Origin: Tepidanaerobacter acetatoxydans Re1 | GTDB taxonomy: Bacteria > Bacillota > Thermosediminibacteria > Thermosediminibacterales > Tepidanaerobacteraceae | Assembly: GCF_000328765.2 (NCBI RefSeq) | Contig: NC_019954.2 | Coordinates: 996,501-1,060,500, forward strand | Length of the DNA: 64,000 bases | Reading direction: 5' to 3' | Shown here: one piece after another, positions 54,151 through 63,619 of the stretch | How positions within the stretch are numbered: position 1 is the stretch's first letter | How the letters are laid out: the number at the start of each line of letters is the position of its first letter | Notes under the pieces: model-generated | Seen by the model: the letters and a program-made list of their open reading frames with translations, nothing else | The model's database searches: none | Told to the model about the DNA's origin: nothing | Program-made: the position numbers and the translations under genes

Positions 54151-54906
54151 ATGGTAAATAAGTTTAAGGCAGAAAATCTCAATTTTTACTATGGAGAAAA
54201 TCATGTACTTAAAAATATTAATATGGCTATACAAAGCAGTCAGGTGACTTCGCTGATAGGTCCTTCGGGCTGCGGTAAAACTACTTTTTTAAGGAATCTA
54301 AATCGCATGAACGATCTTATAGAGGAAGCTCGAGCTGAAGGCAGAATCTTTCTTGACAACGAGAATATTCTGTTGCCGACTACCGATGTTGTGGAATTGC
54401 GAAAAAGGGTAGGGATGGTGTTTCAAAAACCAAATCCTTTTCCTATGAACATATATGACAATATAGCTTATGGGCCCAGAATCCACGGTATACGAAATAA
54501 AACAGAAATTGACAATATTGTAGAGCGAAGCTTAAAGGCGGTGGGCCTGTGGAATGAAGTAAAGGATAGGCTGAAGGACTTAGCGTTAGGTCTATCCGGC
54601 GGTCAGCAGCAAAGGTTGTGTATAGCTCGAGTCCTTGCCGTTGAGCCTGAAGTACTATTGATGGATGAACCCTGCTCAGCCTTAGATCCAATTTCTACAA
54701 TGAAGGTTGAAGAACTTATTTTAGATTTAAAGCAGCAGTATACTATAGTTGTAGTTACTCATAATATGCAGCAGGCCGCAAGAATTTCCGACTACACTGC
54801 TTTCTTTTTGAGCGGTGAACTGGTAGAACTTGGGCCTACCGTGGAAATGTTTCATACGCCTAAGGACAAACGCACGGAAGATTACATTACCGGAAGATTT
54901 GGCTAG
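54151..54906 (+). CDS. pstB: Phosphate ABC transporter ATPase PstB
   Basis: 251 aa. Walker [18 protein letters not shown]-loop [17 protein letters not shown], signature [16 protein letters not shown], Walker [17 protein letters not shown]-loop [10 protein letters not shown]. All typical of PstB, including the [15 protein letters not shown] region. GGGAGG site. Next gene is phoU, 35 bp away. Confidence 0.95.
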   Translation: MVNKFKAENLNFYYGENHVLKNINMAIQSSQVTSLIGPSGCGKTTFLRNLNRMNDLIEEARAEGRIFLDNENILLPTTDVVELRKRVGMVFQKPNPFPMNIYDNIAYGPRIHGIRNKTEIDNIVERSLKAVGLWNEVKDRLKDLALGLSGGQQQRLCIARVLAVEPEVLLMDEPCSALDPISTMKVEELILDLKQQYTIVVVTHNMQQAARISDYTAFFLSGELVELGPTVEMFHTPKDKRTEDYITGRFG

Positions 54907-54941
54907 AACTCAAAATAATAACTTGAGCGGAGGTATAAAAA

Positions 54942-55604
54942 ATGTCAGCTCCCAGGCAGTGGTTTGATAAAGATTTAGATGAGCTTAATCAAGAGATATT
55001 GAAAATGGGAGGAATCATTGAGCAACAAATATATGATGCTGTCGAGTCTTTAATAAGCAAGGATTTAGGCTTGGCCGAAACCGTTATTAATCGAGATGAC
55101 CAGGTAGACGAACTTCAACAAATAATAGAAGATAAGTGTATCAGACTTGTGATTCGACAGCAACCAATGGCTAAGGATATGCGTGCTGTTTTTGCCGGAA
55201 TAAAATTGGTTACGGATTTGGAACGAATTTCGGATACGGCCGTAAACATTTCCAGAATTGCAAAACGAATTATTGATGAGCAGTATATAAAGCCGCTCAT
55301 TGATATCCCTCGTATGGCAAAGGTTGCACAAGATATAGTAAGGGTTGCGCTAGATTCGTTTGTAAGAAGAGATATAAACATGGCAAAAAGTTTGTTTAAT
55401 ATGGAAGAGGAGATTGACCATCTCTATGCTCAGATTTTTAGGGAACTGCTTGTTATTATGATGGAAAATCCTAAGACTATATCTCAAGCCACGCAACTTT
55501 TAATGGTAGCAAGGCATTTAGAAAGAATAGGAGATCATAGCACCAATATCGGTGAAATGGTGGTTTACTTGGAAACCGGGAAAAGAATAAAATTAAATGA
55601 TTAG
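54942..55604 (+). CDS. phoU: Phosphate signalling regulator PhoU
   Basis: 220 aa, two three-helix bundles with the metal-binding ExxxD motifs (DLERISDTAVNISRIAKRI; RHLERIGDHSTNIGEMVVYL). It connects transporter and kinase and restrains phosphate uptake. Last gene of the operon; a GGAGGT site precedes it. Confidence 0.93.
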   Translation: MSAPRQWFDKDLDELNQEILKMGGIIEQQIYDAVESLISKDLGLAETVINRDDQVDELQQIIEDKCIRLVIRQQPMAKDMRAVFAGIKLVTDLERISDTAVNISRIAKRIIDEQYIKPLIDIPRMAKVAQDIVRVALDSFVRRDINMAKSLFNMEEEIDHLYAQIFRELLVIMMENPKTISQATQLLMVARHLERIGDHSTNIGEMVVYLETGKRIKLND

Positions 55605-55640
55605 GAATATGAGTATTTTGCTGGAACATTTTTAGAAAAT

Positions 55641-55679
55641 AGTATAAAATAGTATAAACAGTATAAGTAGTATAAAGAT
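55641..55679 (+). repeat. Short tandem AGTATAA repeat
   Basis: agtataaaat, agtataaac, agtataagt, agtataaag: four near-identical 9-10-bp units between phoU and the transaldolase gene. It contains several TATAA boxes and may be part of the promoter. Confidence 0.55.
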
Positions 55680-55696
55680 AATGGGGGTTAAATTTA

Positions 55697-56344
55697 ATGA
55701 AATTTTTTCTTGACACCGCTAATGTTGATGAGATCCGTGAAGCAGCCGCTACGGGGATTATTTGTGGCATTACCACAAACCCGACTTTGATAGCCAAAGA
55801 AGGCAGGGATTTTAAAGAAACTATTATAGAAATCACTTCAATAGTTGACGGTCCAATCAGTGCCGAGGTAATAAGCCTTGAAGCGGAGGGTATGGTCAGG
55901 GAAGCTGAGGATATAGCTGCTTGGCATCCAAATATCGTTATAAAAATACCAATGACATGGGAGGGACTCAAAGCAGTAAACGTACTTAGTAAAAAAAACA
56001 TCAAGACAAATGTAACGCTGGTGTTTAATCCAAACCAGGCACTGGCAGCGGCACGAGCCGGAGCTACATATGTAAGTCCTTTCGTAGGAAGATTTACTGA
56101 TATCACTCAAGACGGAATTGCTTTGGTTTCAGACATTGCCGAGATATTCAGCTTGCACGATATTTCAACACAAATTATTGCGGCCAGTATCAGGACACCT
56201 ATGGATGTATTTGAGTCAGCCAGAGCCGGTGCAGATATTGCAACTGTTCCGTATAAAGTGCTTATGCAGATGATAAAACATCCACTGACAGATATTGGTA
56301 TTGAGAGATTTCTGGCTGATTGGGAAAGTGTTCCAAAGAAATAA
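55697..56344 (+). CDS. Transaldolase of the fructose-6-phosphate aldolase (TalC/FSA) type
   Basis: 215 aa, a short form typical of Tal[21 protein letters not shown] and [15 protein letters not shown] at the N-terminus, Schiff-base lysine in [15 protein letters not shown], and [14 protein letters not shown]. It moves a dihydroxyacetone unit between sugar phosphates in the non-oxidative pentose phosphate pathway; in FSA variants it splits fructose-6-phosphate. From sequence I favour transaldolase but cannot exclude FSA. Site AGGGGGTT. Monocistronic with a downstream hairpin. Confidence 0.9.
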   Translation: MKFFLDTANVDEIREAAATGIICGITTNPTLIAKEGRDFKETIIEITSIVDGPISAEVISLEAEGMVREAEDIAAWHPNIVIKIPMTWEGLKAVNVLSKKNIKTNVTLVFNPNQALAAARAGATYVSPFVGRFTDITQDGIALVSDIAEIFSLHDISTQIIAASIRTPMDVFESARAGADIATVPYKVLMQMIKHPLTDIGIERFLADWESVPKK

Positions 56345-56372
56345 AATTATTTTAATATATTAGTATATTGTA

Positions 56373-56419
56373 AAAGAAACGGTCCAAAACGCTATATATT
56401 AGCATTGAACCGTTTCTTT
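56373..56419 (+). terminator. Terminator after the transaldolase gene
   Basis: AAAGAAACGGT...ACCGTTTCTTT with a 25-base inner arm, which contains a second weak pairing; followed by AATTT. Long but clear outer 11-bp stem. The following 56420-56632 spacer holds nothing I can name. Confidence 0.75.
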
Positions 56420-56632
56420 AATTTATTTAATTCCAGATTTCTTACTCCAATTCAAACGTTTAGTATTATTTTGCTATGATATAATAACTTAATATGGTAT
56501 AATAATTCACGTAGCATGAGCTGTGATGAGATGGTAAATATAAGTTAGCCGAAGCTGTTAACGAGGTTTTTAATAATATATTAAACCTGATTATATATTA
56601 GTTTAACTCATAGGAAAAGAAGGAGGCAATCT

Positions 56633-57001
56633 ATGAAAAAATATGAAGTTACTGTAACAAATATCGGTGAAATGGCACAAAAGTTCTTTGGTCAAAAAAT
56701 AATTGTGTTATTTTCAAAAAAAGAGATGCCGTTGGAAATGCAAGATATTTCTATAATGCACAGCGGCGGCGAGCTGGCAGAGGATGTTAAAACAGGTGAC
56801 AAACTTTACCTTGGAAGCAGGGCCTACATTGTTACAGCTGTCGGAGAGAAAGCTAATAATAATTTAAGGTTAATGGGTCATGTATGTCTTAAATTTGATG
56901 GCAAGTCGACATCTGAAATGCCCGGCGATATTCATTTAAAGGGTAATGAGCCACTAGCCATAGATATAGGTGAAAAAATCATCATTGAAAATGCCCAGTA
57001 A
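56633..57001 (+). CDS. PTS glucitol/sorbitol-type IIA component
   Basis: 122 aa, AGGAGG site. It matches the GutA/SrlB family: MKKYEVTVTNIGEMAQKFFG, then IMHSGGELAEDVKTGDKLYL with the likely active histidine, and GEKANNNLRLMGHVCLKFDG. IIB and IIC components are not adjacent, an orphan IIA. It would take phosphate from HPr. The neighbours (SAF dehydrogenase, zinc-ribbon protein, enzyme I) suggest a role in a polyol pathway or regulation; direct evidence is lacking. Confidence 0.85.
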   Translation: MKKYEVTVTNIGEMAQKFFGQKIIVLFSKKEMPLEMQDISIMHSGGELAEDVKTGDKLYLGSRAYIVTAVGEKANNNLRLMGHVCLKFDGKSTSEMPGDIHLKGNEPLAIDIGEKIIIENAQ

Positions 57002-57035
57002 TCCGGCTATCAGATGATATAAGGAGTATATAACC

Positions 57036-58331
57036 ATGCTAAATATAAATACAAGACTTAGAAAGCTTGACGAAAGCGGAGAAAAGATCAATGTCGGCCT
57101 TGTTGGTGTTGGTCAAATGGGTCGCGGAATTGTAACTCAGGTGTTAAAAATGAAAGGTATGAATATACCTATTATAGCCAACAGAACCGTAGATAAAGCA
57201 AAAGAAGCCCTTCGGGCCGCAGGCGTTGATTGTAAAGATATTTATGTAACCAATACTGTGTCTGAAGCTGAAAAAGCCATAAAAAGCGGTAAATATGTAG
57301 TAACTGAGGACTTTGAAGTTGTGGCAAAGGCTTTACCGGTGGATGTAGTTATTGAAGCTACAGGTGTACCGGAGGTAGGAGCTAATGCCGCTTTAAAAGC
57401 AATATATAATGGGAAACATATTGTTATGCTCAATGTAGAAACAGATGTGACGGTAGGACCGGTGCTTAAACAAATGGCAGATAGTGCAGGGGTCGTATAT
57501 ACTGTGTCTGCAGGAGATGAACCAGGTGCCATCAAAGAGCTTTATGACTTTGCGGATGCTGTAGGTTTTAATGTGGTTGCCGTAGGCAAAGGTAAAAATA
57601 ATCCGCTAAATCGAGAGGCAAATCCCGATACAATGAGGCAAGAAGCCGATGCAAAGGGTATTAACCCGCGCATGCTCACGTCTTTTGTTGATGCCACAAA
57701 TACAATGATTGAGTTGACTGCGGTATCTAATTCTACGGGTTTTGTTCCATCTCAGAGAGGTTTAATCGGACCTTATGCTACCTTAAAAGATATTCCAAAA
57801 CTTTTTAGCTTAAAGGAGCAAGGCGGATTACTAGACAAGCATGGTGTAGTAGATTATGCATTTGGTATAGCTCCGGGAGTTTTTGTAGTTATTAATTCAG
57901 ACTATCCGGTAACAAAGGAGATTATGTCTTATATTTCGATGGGTGATGGCCCCAATTATGTTTTATATAGGCCATACCATTTAGTGTGTATTGAAACACC
58001 GCTTTCGGCGGCCAGGGCATTTTTGTATGGTGAACCAACAATTTCTCCGGCAGGTGCACCGGTTTCGGAAACGGTTGCGGTAGCCAAGAAGGATTTAAAA
58101 GCAGGAGAGTCTTTGGACGGAATTGGTGGATACACGGTTTATGGTATTATTGATACGGCAGAAAATGCACGCAAGCAAAATGCACTTCCTATTGGCTTGA
58201 TAAACGATAAGACGGTTCTTAAAACCGACGTAAAAAAGGGAGAAACCATATGTTATGATATGGTAAATTTAGATGATGACTCCATTGTTTTGCAGTTAAG
58301 GCGGATACAGGATAAATTTTTTAAAAATTAA
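57036..58331 (+). CDS. Homoserine-dehydrogenase-like NAD(P) oxidoreductase with SAF domain
   Basis: 431 aa, GGAG site. Rossmann fold near residue 20 (VGLVGVGQMGRGIVTQVLKM), catalytic mid-part (SAGDEPGAIKELYDFADAVG), and a C-terminal SAF domain (VAVAKKDLKAGESLDGIGGY, KTDVKKGETICYDMVNLDDD). Related enzymes act on sugar acids or polyols in gut/ery-type clusters. It follows the IIA gene by 34 bp and probably shares its operon. Substrate unknown; the old annotation as homoserine dehydrogenase is not supported, since the aspartate-semialdehyde-specific part is replaced by SAF. Confidence 0.82.
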   Translation: MLNINTRLRKLDESGEKINVGLVGVGQMGRGIVTQVLKMKGMNIPIIANRTVDKAKEALRAAGVDCKDIYVTNTVSEAEKAIKSGKYVVTEDFEVVAKALPVDVVIEATGVPEVGANAALKAIYNGKHIVMLNVETDVTVGPVLKQMADSAGVVYTVSAGDEPGAIKELYDFADAVGFNVVAVGKGKNNPLNREANPDTMRQEADAKGINPRMLTSFVDATNTMIELTAVSNSTGFVPSQRGLIGPYATLKDIPKLFSLKEQGGLLDKHGVVDYAFGIAPGVFVVINSDYPVTKEIMSYISMGDGPNYVLYRPYHLVCIETPLSAARAFLYGEPTISPAGAPVSETVAVAKKDLKAGESLDGIGGYTVYGIIDTAENARKQNALPIGLINDKTVLKTDVKKGETICYDMVNLDDDSIVLQLRRIQDKFFKN

Positions 58332-58375
58332 GGTACAACTATAAAGGTCAAAAAGCAGTGAAACGAGGTGTATAA

Positions 58376-58697
58376 AATGACCTCAAAAATGAAAGCCGAA
58401 CTTTTTTGCCTGCATTGCAACAAGGATACTCCACATACGGTTATATATGCAGGAAACACCTTAAAAAGTATAAAATGTTCAAACTGCGGCAGCGAAATTG
58501 AAATTAGACGAGACAAACTCATTGAAAATTATGCTGTGGATTTTATCGAGCGTATTTTTACAAAACCGTACCGAATGACTCGAGAACTAGAGCAAGACTT
58601 GACCAAGTTCATATTGTCGCTTCCCATTAGGATAATAACAAAACCTTATCGAATTGCAAAAGAGATGGGTGAAATAATTAAAGAAGAGCAGGATTGA
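58376..58697 (+). CDS. Zinc-ribbon protein of the 'bh protein' type
   Basis: About 107 aa from ATG 58377 region (GAGGTG site). Zinc ribbon with C-x2-C pairs: FCLHCNKDTPH and IKCSNCGSEIE. The rest is helical with two repeats of the pattern KPYR(M/I)..E (TKPYRMTRELEQDLTKFILS; TKPYRIAKEMGEII). Conserved across Clostridia as 'bh protein'. The gene lies 16 bp before enzyme I and is likely co-transcribed. Function unknown. Confidence 0.75.
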
Positions 58698-58713
58698 CAT
58701 AGGAGGTTAATGT

Positions 58714-60435
58714 ATGATAAAGGGAATTGCTGCATCACCTGGAATCGAAATAGGAAAGGCTCATGTCATAAAACCTCAAGAGGTTGTGATTAATACCGCA
58801 TCTATTACAAGAGAAGCTGTAGATGAGGAAATAAAGAAGCTGGAAGAGGCCATTTGTGCGTCAAAATTGCAGCTTGAGCAAATTAAGCAAAAGACGGAAA
58901 AAGAATTGAGCCGAGATAAGGCTGAAATTTTTGATGCTCACCTTATGATACTTGAAGATCCGGTTTTTTTAGATGAGATAAAATCTAAAATAAAAACTGA
59001 GTTGATTACTGCAGACAATGCAACAGCCCAAGTTGTAAAAAAGTATATAGAGACTTTTGAAGATATGAAAAATGCATATATGAAAGAAAGATCCGTTGAT
59101 ATCAAAGATGTTGGATCAAGAATAATAAAAAATGTTTTGGGTATTACTTCCGACAGTTTTAGTTTTACCGAAAGGGTTATTATTATAGCAAGGGATTTAA
59201 CACCTTCTGATACGGCTCAAATGGACAAGGATAAGGTTTTAGCCTTTGCAACTGATATGGGCGGCCGTACATCCCATACCGCTATAATGGCAAGGTCCCT
59301 TGAAATACCTGCGGTAGTCGGCTTGAAAAATATAACGGACAAAGTTAAAGATGGAGATATTGTTGTCATAGACGGCAATGACGGAATTGTCTATATAAAC
59401 CCAGATGATTCCATTTTGCAAAAATATAAGAAGCTGAAACAGGATTACCTCGAATACCGTAAAAAATTAAAGGAGCTTAAAGAGCTTCCTGCCGAAACCA
59501 GCGATAAATTGCGGAAGGTAGAAATTTCGGCAAATATTGGAACACCGAAAGACGTCAAAGGTGCCATTGAAAACGGAGCAGAAGGCGTGGGCCTTTATCG
59601 TACTGAGTTTTTATACATGGATCGCGAAACACTTCCGACAGAGGAAGAACAATTTAATGCATATAGAGAAGTAATTGAAAAAATGGCTCCAAGGCCTATT
59701 ATTATAAGAACACTAGACATTGGCGGAGATAAGAAACTAACATATCTTGACATGCCTGAAGAACTCAATCCATTTTTAGGTTGGCGAGCTATTCGCATGT
59801 GTTTGGATAGACCTAGCATACTTAAGACTCAGCTTAGAGCAATTCTAAGGGCTAGCGCTTATGGAAATGCTAAAATTATGTATCCCATGGTATCTGGCAC
59901 CGAAGAAGTCCGCAGAGCTAATGCGATTTTAAATGAAGCAAAGCAAGAACTGAAAGCCGAAGGAATACCTTTTGATGAAAATCTAGAAGTCGGTATAATG
60001 GTAGAAATACCATCAGCGGCTATTACGGCTGATATTCTGGCCAAGGAAGTGGATTTCTTCAGTATCGGAACTAATGATTTAATCCAATATACCTTAGCAG
60101 TAGACCGCATGAATGAACATATATCATATTTATATGAGCCTCTTCATCCGGCAGTGCTAAGACTTATTAAAAATGTCATTGATGCTTCGCATAAAGCAGG
60201 TAAATGGACCGGCATGTGCGGTGAAATGGCGGGGGATACCTCGGCAACGGCTATTCTTTTAGGTATGGGATTGGATGAGTTTTCTATGAGTGCATCCTCA
60301 ATACCGCAAGTTAAGAAAATAATCCGATCTCTTACGTATGATGAGGCCAAACAAATTGCCGAAAAGGCACTATCAATGAATGAAGCGGATGAAATAAGGA
60401 ATATGGTGAATAAAGCCTTAGCAAAGATTATATAA
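58714..60435 (+). CDS. ptsI: PEP-protein phosphotransferase (PTS enzyme I)
   Basis: 573 aa, AGGAGG site. Phospho-histidine domain: MGGRTSHTAIMARSLEIPAV; HPr-binding helices at about 30-140; PEP-utilising barrel with GVGLYRTEFLYMDRETLPTE, IIIRTLDIGGDKKL, VEIPSAAITADIL, SIGTNDLIQYTLAVDRMN, GMCGEMAGD. All catalytic parts present. It phosphorylates HPr from PEP; ptsH is not adjacent. The genes upstream (IIA, SAF enzyme) share its strand and close spacing. Confidence 0.94.
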   Translation: MIKGIAASPGIEIGKAHVIKPQEVVINTASITREAVDEEIKKLEEAICASKLQLEQIKQKTEKELSRDKAEIFDAHLMILEDPVFLDEIKSKIKTELITADNATAQVVKKYIETFEDMKNAYMKERSVDIKDVGSRIIKNVLGITSDSFSFTERVIIIARDLTPSDTAQMDKDKVLAFATDMGGRTSHTAIMARSLEIPAVVGLKNITDKVKDGDIVVIDGNDGIVYINPDDSILQKYKKLKQDYLEYRKKLKELKELPAETSDKLRKVEISANIGTPKDVKGAIENGAEGVGLYRTEFLYMDRETLPTEEEQFNAYREVIEKMAPRPIIIRTLDIGGDKKLTYLDMPEELNPFLGWRAIRMCLDRPSILKTQLRAILRASAYGNAKIMYPMVSGTEEVRRANAILNEAKQELKAEGIPFDENLEVGIMVEIPSAAITADILAKEVDFFSIGTNDLIQYTLAVDRMNEHISYLYEPLHPAVLRLIKNVIDASHKAGKWTGMCGEMAGDTSATAILLGMGLDEFSMSASSIPQVKKIIRSLTYDEAKQIAEKALSMNEADEIRNMVNKALAKII

Positions 60436-60443
60436 TAAAAAAC

Positions 60444-60495
60444 AAAGGTTCATCGTAAAATTACTTTCTAAGTAATTTTACGATGAACCTTTTTA
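60444..60495. terminator. Bidirectional terminator between ptsI and the AEC gene
   Basis: AAAGGTTCATCGTAAAATTAC-tttctaa-GTAATTTTACGATGAACCTTT, a 21-bp perfect stem with T runs both ways. Confidence 0.92.
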
Positions 60496-60498
60496 TGT

Positions 60499-61458
60499 TT
60501 ATATGTAATTTAAGACAAACATGTATAGTGGTATAACCAAGAGAATTGCCAAAGTTGTGAGTGTAATCATTATTGCTACATATTCGCTATCGGCTCCATA
60601 TGCTTTTGAGATAATAGCTGTGTTTGTCATAACCGGCATAGCTGCCTGTATAACAAAAACATCTCTCATAAGCTTTGGAATATAAAATACATTAGATAAA
60701 AGAAGAATGGTCAACGGTGCAATTATAAAACGACCCATTAGCAGTGCGGCCATTTCTTTATTAAATCTTATATTGCGTATATTTACGGCACTGATTGTGA
60801 TTCCTATAAAAATCATAGACAGAGGCGTTGTAAGGTTACCCAGATTTTTAAGAGTATCCATAAGAAAATCCGGAAGATTGATATTTAATAGAATTAACAT
60901 AAGAGCTGCTAATAAACCTATAAGCGGTGGTGAAAGAATTTTTCTTACCGTGTCTATGGAAAAAACAGCCTTAGCAGGTGTATGTGTGCCATTTGCTGTT
61001 CCGTCTTTTTTTATTTCAGAAACACCCAGTGTCCAAAAAAAGAAGGAGTTAACCACATAATAAAAAAGTACATATGGCAGGCTTTTTTCACCAAATAGGG
61101 CCATATTTATTGGCAGTCCCATAAATATAGTATTTGAATTAAAAAACATGGAACGAAAGGCCCCGCGCCTGCTAGAATTAATATTGAGGATATGTGCAAC
61201 AAATATGCTCATTAAATAACACAAAAGCATAGATAACGAAGGGACTATAAGTGCATTGCCTGCAGTTAAGAGGTCATCTTTTCCGAAGTTGCTCATCATA
61301 TTATATATCATAAGAGCGGGTAAAGATATATTAACAACCAGCTTTACCAAAAGGTTGGGACAGTCGCCATCAAACCAGTGTCTAGAGTTTAAAAAACTTC
61401 CCAGTAAAATCATAAGCATTATACTTAGAATACTTTCACTTGCTTTTATTATAGCCAA
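60499..61458 (-). CDS. AEC-family (auxin efflux carrier-like) transporter
   Basis: 319 aa with about ten membrane segments in two inverted halves, typical of AEC/BASS-fold. N-terminal half: LSIMLMILLGSFLNSRHWFD; cross-over region with NSNTIFMGLPINMALFG, C-terminal half with VIQAAMPVMTNTAIISKAYG. Such carriers export or import organic acids such as malate or malonate. Site AGGAGGAT. It lies 12 bp after the GldG-like gene on the same strand and may belong to that operon. Confidence 0.87.
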   Translation of the reverse strand: MAIIKASESILSIMLMILLGSFLNSRHWFDGDCPNLLVKLVVNISLPALMIYNMMSNFGKDDLLTAGNALIVPSLSMLLCYLMSIFVAHILNINSSRRGAFRSMFFNSNTIFMGLPINMALFGEKSLPYVLFYYVVNSFFFWTLGVSEIKKDGTANGTHTPAKAVFSIDTVRKILSPPLIGLLAALMLILLNINLPDFLMDTLKNLGNLTTPLSMIFIGITISAVNIRNIRFNKEMAALLMGRFIIAPLTILLLSNVFYIPKLMRDVFVIQAAMPVMTNTAIISKAYGADSEYVAIMITLTTLAILLVIPLYMFVLNYI

Positions 61459-61470
61459 AAGAATATCCTC

Positions 61471-62895
61471 CTATAAATTTCTTCTTTTTAACCACATAAC
61501 AAAACCGATGATGAGCATTAGAAGTGGTATAAATATTACAGTAGTGTAGAAAATCTTATTTACCATTTCTCCTGTCAAATTTACAAAAGGCGGTTCAGTG
61601 GTTTTGGCGGGAATACTTAGTACATTCGAAGTTTGAAGCAGCCAATTCACACTGCTTGCGGCAAAATCTAGGTTTCCAGCAAGACCTATTGATTGAGAAC
61701 CTAAAAAAGCAAGATTTCCAACCACAACGGCTACAGGCTCACCAAGTTCTAAATCGGGAGCTGTTATCATATTTGGTTCTAAAGGTGCTTGCCTTGATGC
61801 CTCTGCTGTTTTAGATATTGCATAAGCCAAATGCAGCGGTCCGGGAATATCATTTTTATCTAATGAAGCTTGAACTTTTTCAAGCTCTGTTTCTCCAAAA
61901 GCTTTTTTGCTCGTAATTAAGAGCGAATTTACTTGAAGCTTTTCAGGAACTTGCTGTAAAACTTCAAAGCTGCGGGCATATGGAAATACAACCGAAAGTT
62001 TCTTTTCTAAAAGCACATCTGTTACATCATGCTTTTCTACCATAGGCACCGGTGTGAGAGGATCCGAATAAAAAGACCTTTCTGAATCAGCGACTATATC
62101 ATCGTGCATTTTTAAGCCCAAAGTGGCCAGCAGACTCTTCCAACCATCCAGCGGCACTTTAGGGTCGGTCGGGTCAAAAAAGATTAACATCTTACCGCCA
62201 GATTTTATATAATCTTCAAGCAAATCCCTCTCTTTAGATATCAGGTCTTTTTGCGGACCGGCTGCAATAATAAGGTTCGCATCTTCCGGAATTCTGCCTT
62301 CTACGGGTAATTCAAGCTGCTTAGAGGTGTATCCCTCGCCTTTCAAAAACAAATTAAACTTGTCCAGATCCGATATAGGACTAGCTTCACCATGACCTGA
62401 AAGAAAGTAAATAACGGCATTTGTTTGTTCTTTAAGATTAAGGATGGCTCGAGTTACAGCTTGCTCACCGTTAAAGTCCATTGAATATTGATTTGTACCT
62501 GGCGAATAAAGGTTGTATTGACTTATGGTTTGCCTGTGTTTTGCATCTTCAACAACAATAGTGTTGTATTCTTGAACATTATATTTTTTTGCAAGTGCAG
62601 GTTCTTTTTGTGGATCAAAAAAACTTACGTCAATTTTTGAAGAAGCAAAATCATATCCTTTTAAAAGATTTTTTATATCACTGCCCGTACTGCTATTTTC
62701 GGCGATAAAAGCGGTAATTTTTATCTTTTCATTTAACTGATTTATAACTTCAACAGTTTTTTTGGAAAGCGTAAATCTATGTGATTGTGTTAGATCCCAG
62801 CGATAGTGATATTGAGCTGCTGCGATATTGATGCCGACCAATGCAGATATAAGAAAAACTACGACAAATGTATATGAAAGCCCTTTATATTTCAT
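61471..62895 (-). CDS. GldG-like ABC transport-associated protein
   Basis: 474 aa. Membrane segment near the N-terminus (YTFVVVFLISALVGINIAAA), then an extracytoplasmic DUF/GldG domain (KIDVSFFDPQKEPALAKKYN, VIYFLSGHGEASPISDLDKF, IIAAGPQKDLISKERDLLED, GGKMLIFFDPTDPKVPLDGW), and a C-terminal membrane segment (FYTTVIFIPLLMLIIGFVMW). In gliding Bacteroidetes GldAFG is an ABC exporter; in Firmicutes the same trio serves an unknown export or extrusion role. It follows the permease gene by 13 bp. Confidence 0.85.
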   Translation of the reverse strand: MKYKGLSYTFVVVFLISALVGINIAAAQYHYRWDLTQSHRFTLSKKTVEVINQLNEKIKITAFIAENSSTGSDIKNLLKGYDFASSKIDVSFFDPQKEPALAKKYNVQEYNTIVVEDAKHRQTISQYNLYSPGTNQYSMDFNGEQAVTRAILNLKEQTNAVIYFLSGHGEASPISDLDKFNLFLKGEGYTSKQLELPVEGRIPEDANLIIAAGPQKDLISKERDLLEDYIKSGGKMLIFFDPTDPKVPLDGWKSLLATLGLKMHDDIVADSERSFYSDPLTPVPMVEKHDVTDVLLEKKLSVVFPYARSFEVLQQVPEKLQVNSLLITSKKAFGETELEKVQASLDKNDIPGPLHLAYAISKTAEASRQAPLEPNMITAPDLELGEPVAVVVGNLAFLGSQSIGLAGNLDFAASSVNWLLQTSNVLSIPAKTTEPPFVNLTGEMVNKIFYTTVIFIPLLMLIIGFVMWLKRRNL

Positions 62896-62908
62896 CTAAT
62901 CTTTCCTC

Positions 62909-63619
62909 CTAGGACCATACTCGCCTTGATACGCTATACATGGATAAAATCAGCGATACCAGTATGATGCTTATAAAATACACGATATGCGTTGTATCAA
63001 TAACACCTCTTAAAAAATCCGTATAGTGTTCAGAAATCGAAAGCGTTTTAAAAAATGAACCCAGCGGTCCAGAAATACTGTCGGAAAGCCAGCTTGATAT
63101 CCATAAAAGCAGTAAAATGCCGAAACCGGATATACTTGCTATTACTTGACTTTTGGCAAAAGAAGAACATAAAATGCCGATTGAAAGGTATGTGGCAATA
63201 AGTAAAAAAAAGCCTAAATAAGTAGCAAGAATAACACCCTTGTCCGGAGCTGAAAGAGCCAGTAAAATCCCAGGATATATAAAAGTCAGTACTGTTATGA
63301 AAAGAAAAAAGCCTAATGCAGCTAAATACTTACCCAGAATTAATTGCGGTACAGTAATAGGTGATGTTAATAAAAACTCCATTGTGCCATCCTGTTCTTC
63401 TTGGGCTAAAAGTTTCATTGTAAGTGCGGGAGCTGCAAATATTAAGATTACTGCAAGATTCATAAATACACCGGAAAGGTCTGCTATTCGAGTCATAAAA
63501 AGCGTCAATGAGAAGAAATAACCACCTAAAGCAAGGATGACAGCACTAATAACATATGCTAGAGGTGAATAAAAAAACCCCTTGATTTCTTTTTTAAAAA
63601 CAGATATTATCGCATTCAT
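62909..63619 (-). CDS. ABC-2-type permease (GldF-like)
   Basis: 236 aa with six membrane segments (SPLAYVISAVILALGGYFFS, LAVILIFAAPALTMKLLAQE, YLAALGFFLFITVLTFIYPG and so on) and the EEQDGTMEFLLTSPITVPQL cytoplasmic loop typical of ABC-2 permeases. The start lies right at the stop of the ATPase gene (1-bp spacing). It pairs with the ATPase at the right edge and the GldG-like protein. Confidence 0.87.
   Translation of the reverse strand: MNAIISVFKKEIKGFFYSPLAYVISAVILALGGYFFSLTLFMTRIADLSGVFMNLAVILIFAAPALTMKLLAQEEQDGTMEFLLTSPITVPQLILGKYLAALGFFLFITVLTFIYPGILLALSAPDKGVILATYLGFFLLIATYLSIGILCSSFAKSQVIASISGFGILLLLWISSWLSDSISGPLGSFFKTLSISEHYTDFLRGVIDTTHIVYFISIILVSLILSMYSVSRRVWS

Noticed and set aside
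55641-55679. CRISPR-like array
   Set aside because: Units are only 9-10 bp without spacers; a simple tandem repeat.
55477-56106. Minus-strand frame of 209 codons
   Set aside because: Antisense to phoU and the transaldolase gene, both of which have clear motifs and ribosome sites.
57036-58331. True homoserine dehydrogenase (hom)
   Set aside because: The C-terminus is a SAF domain and no threonine-pathway genes are nearby.
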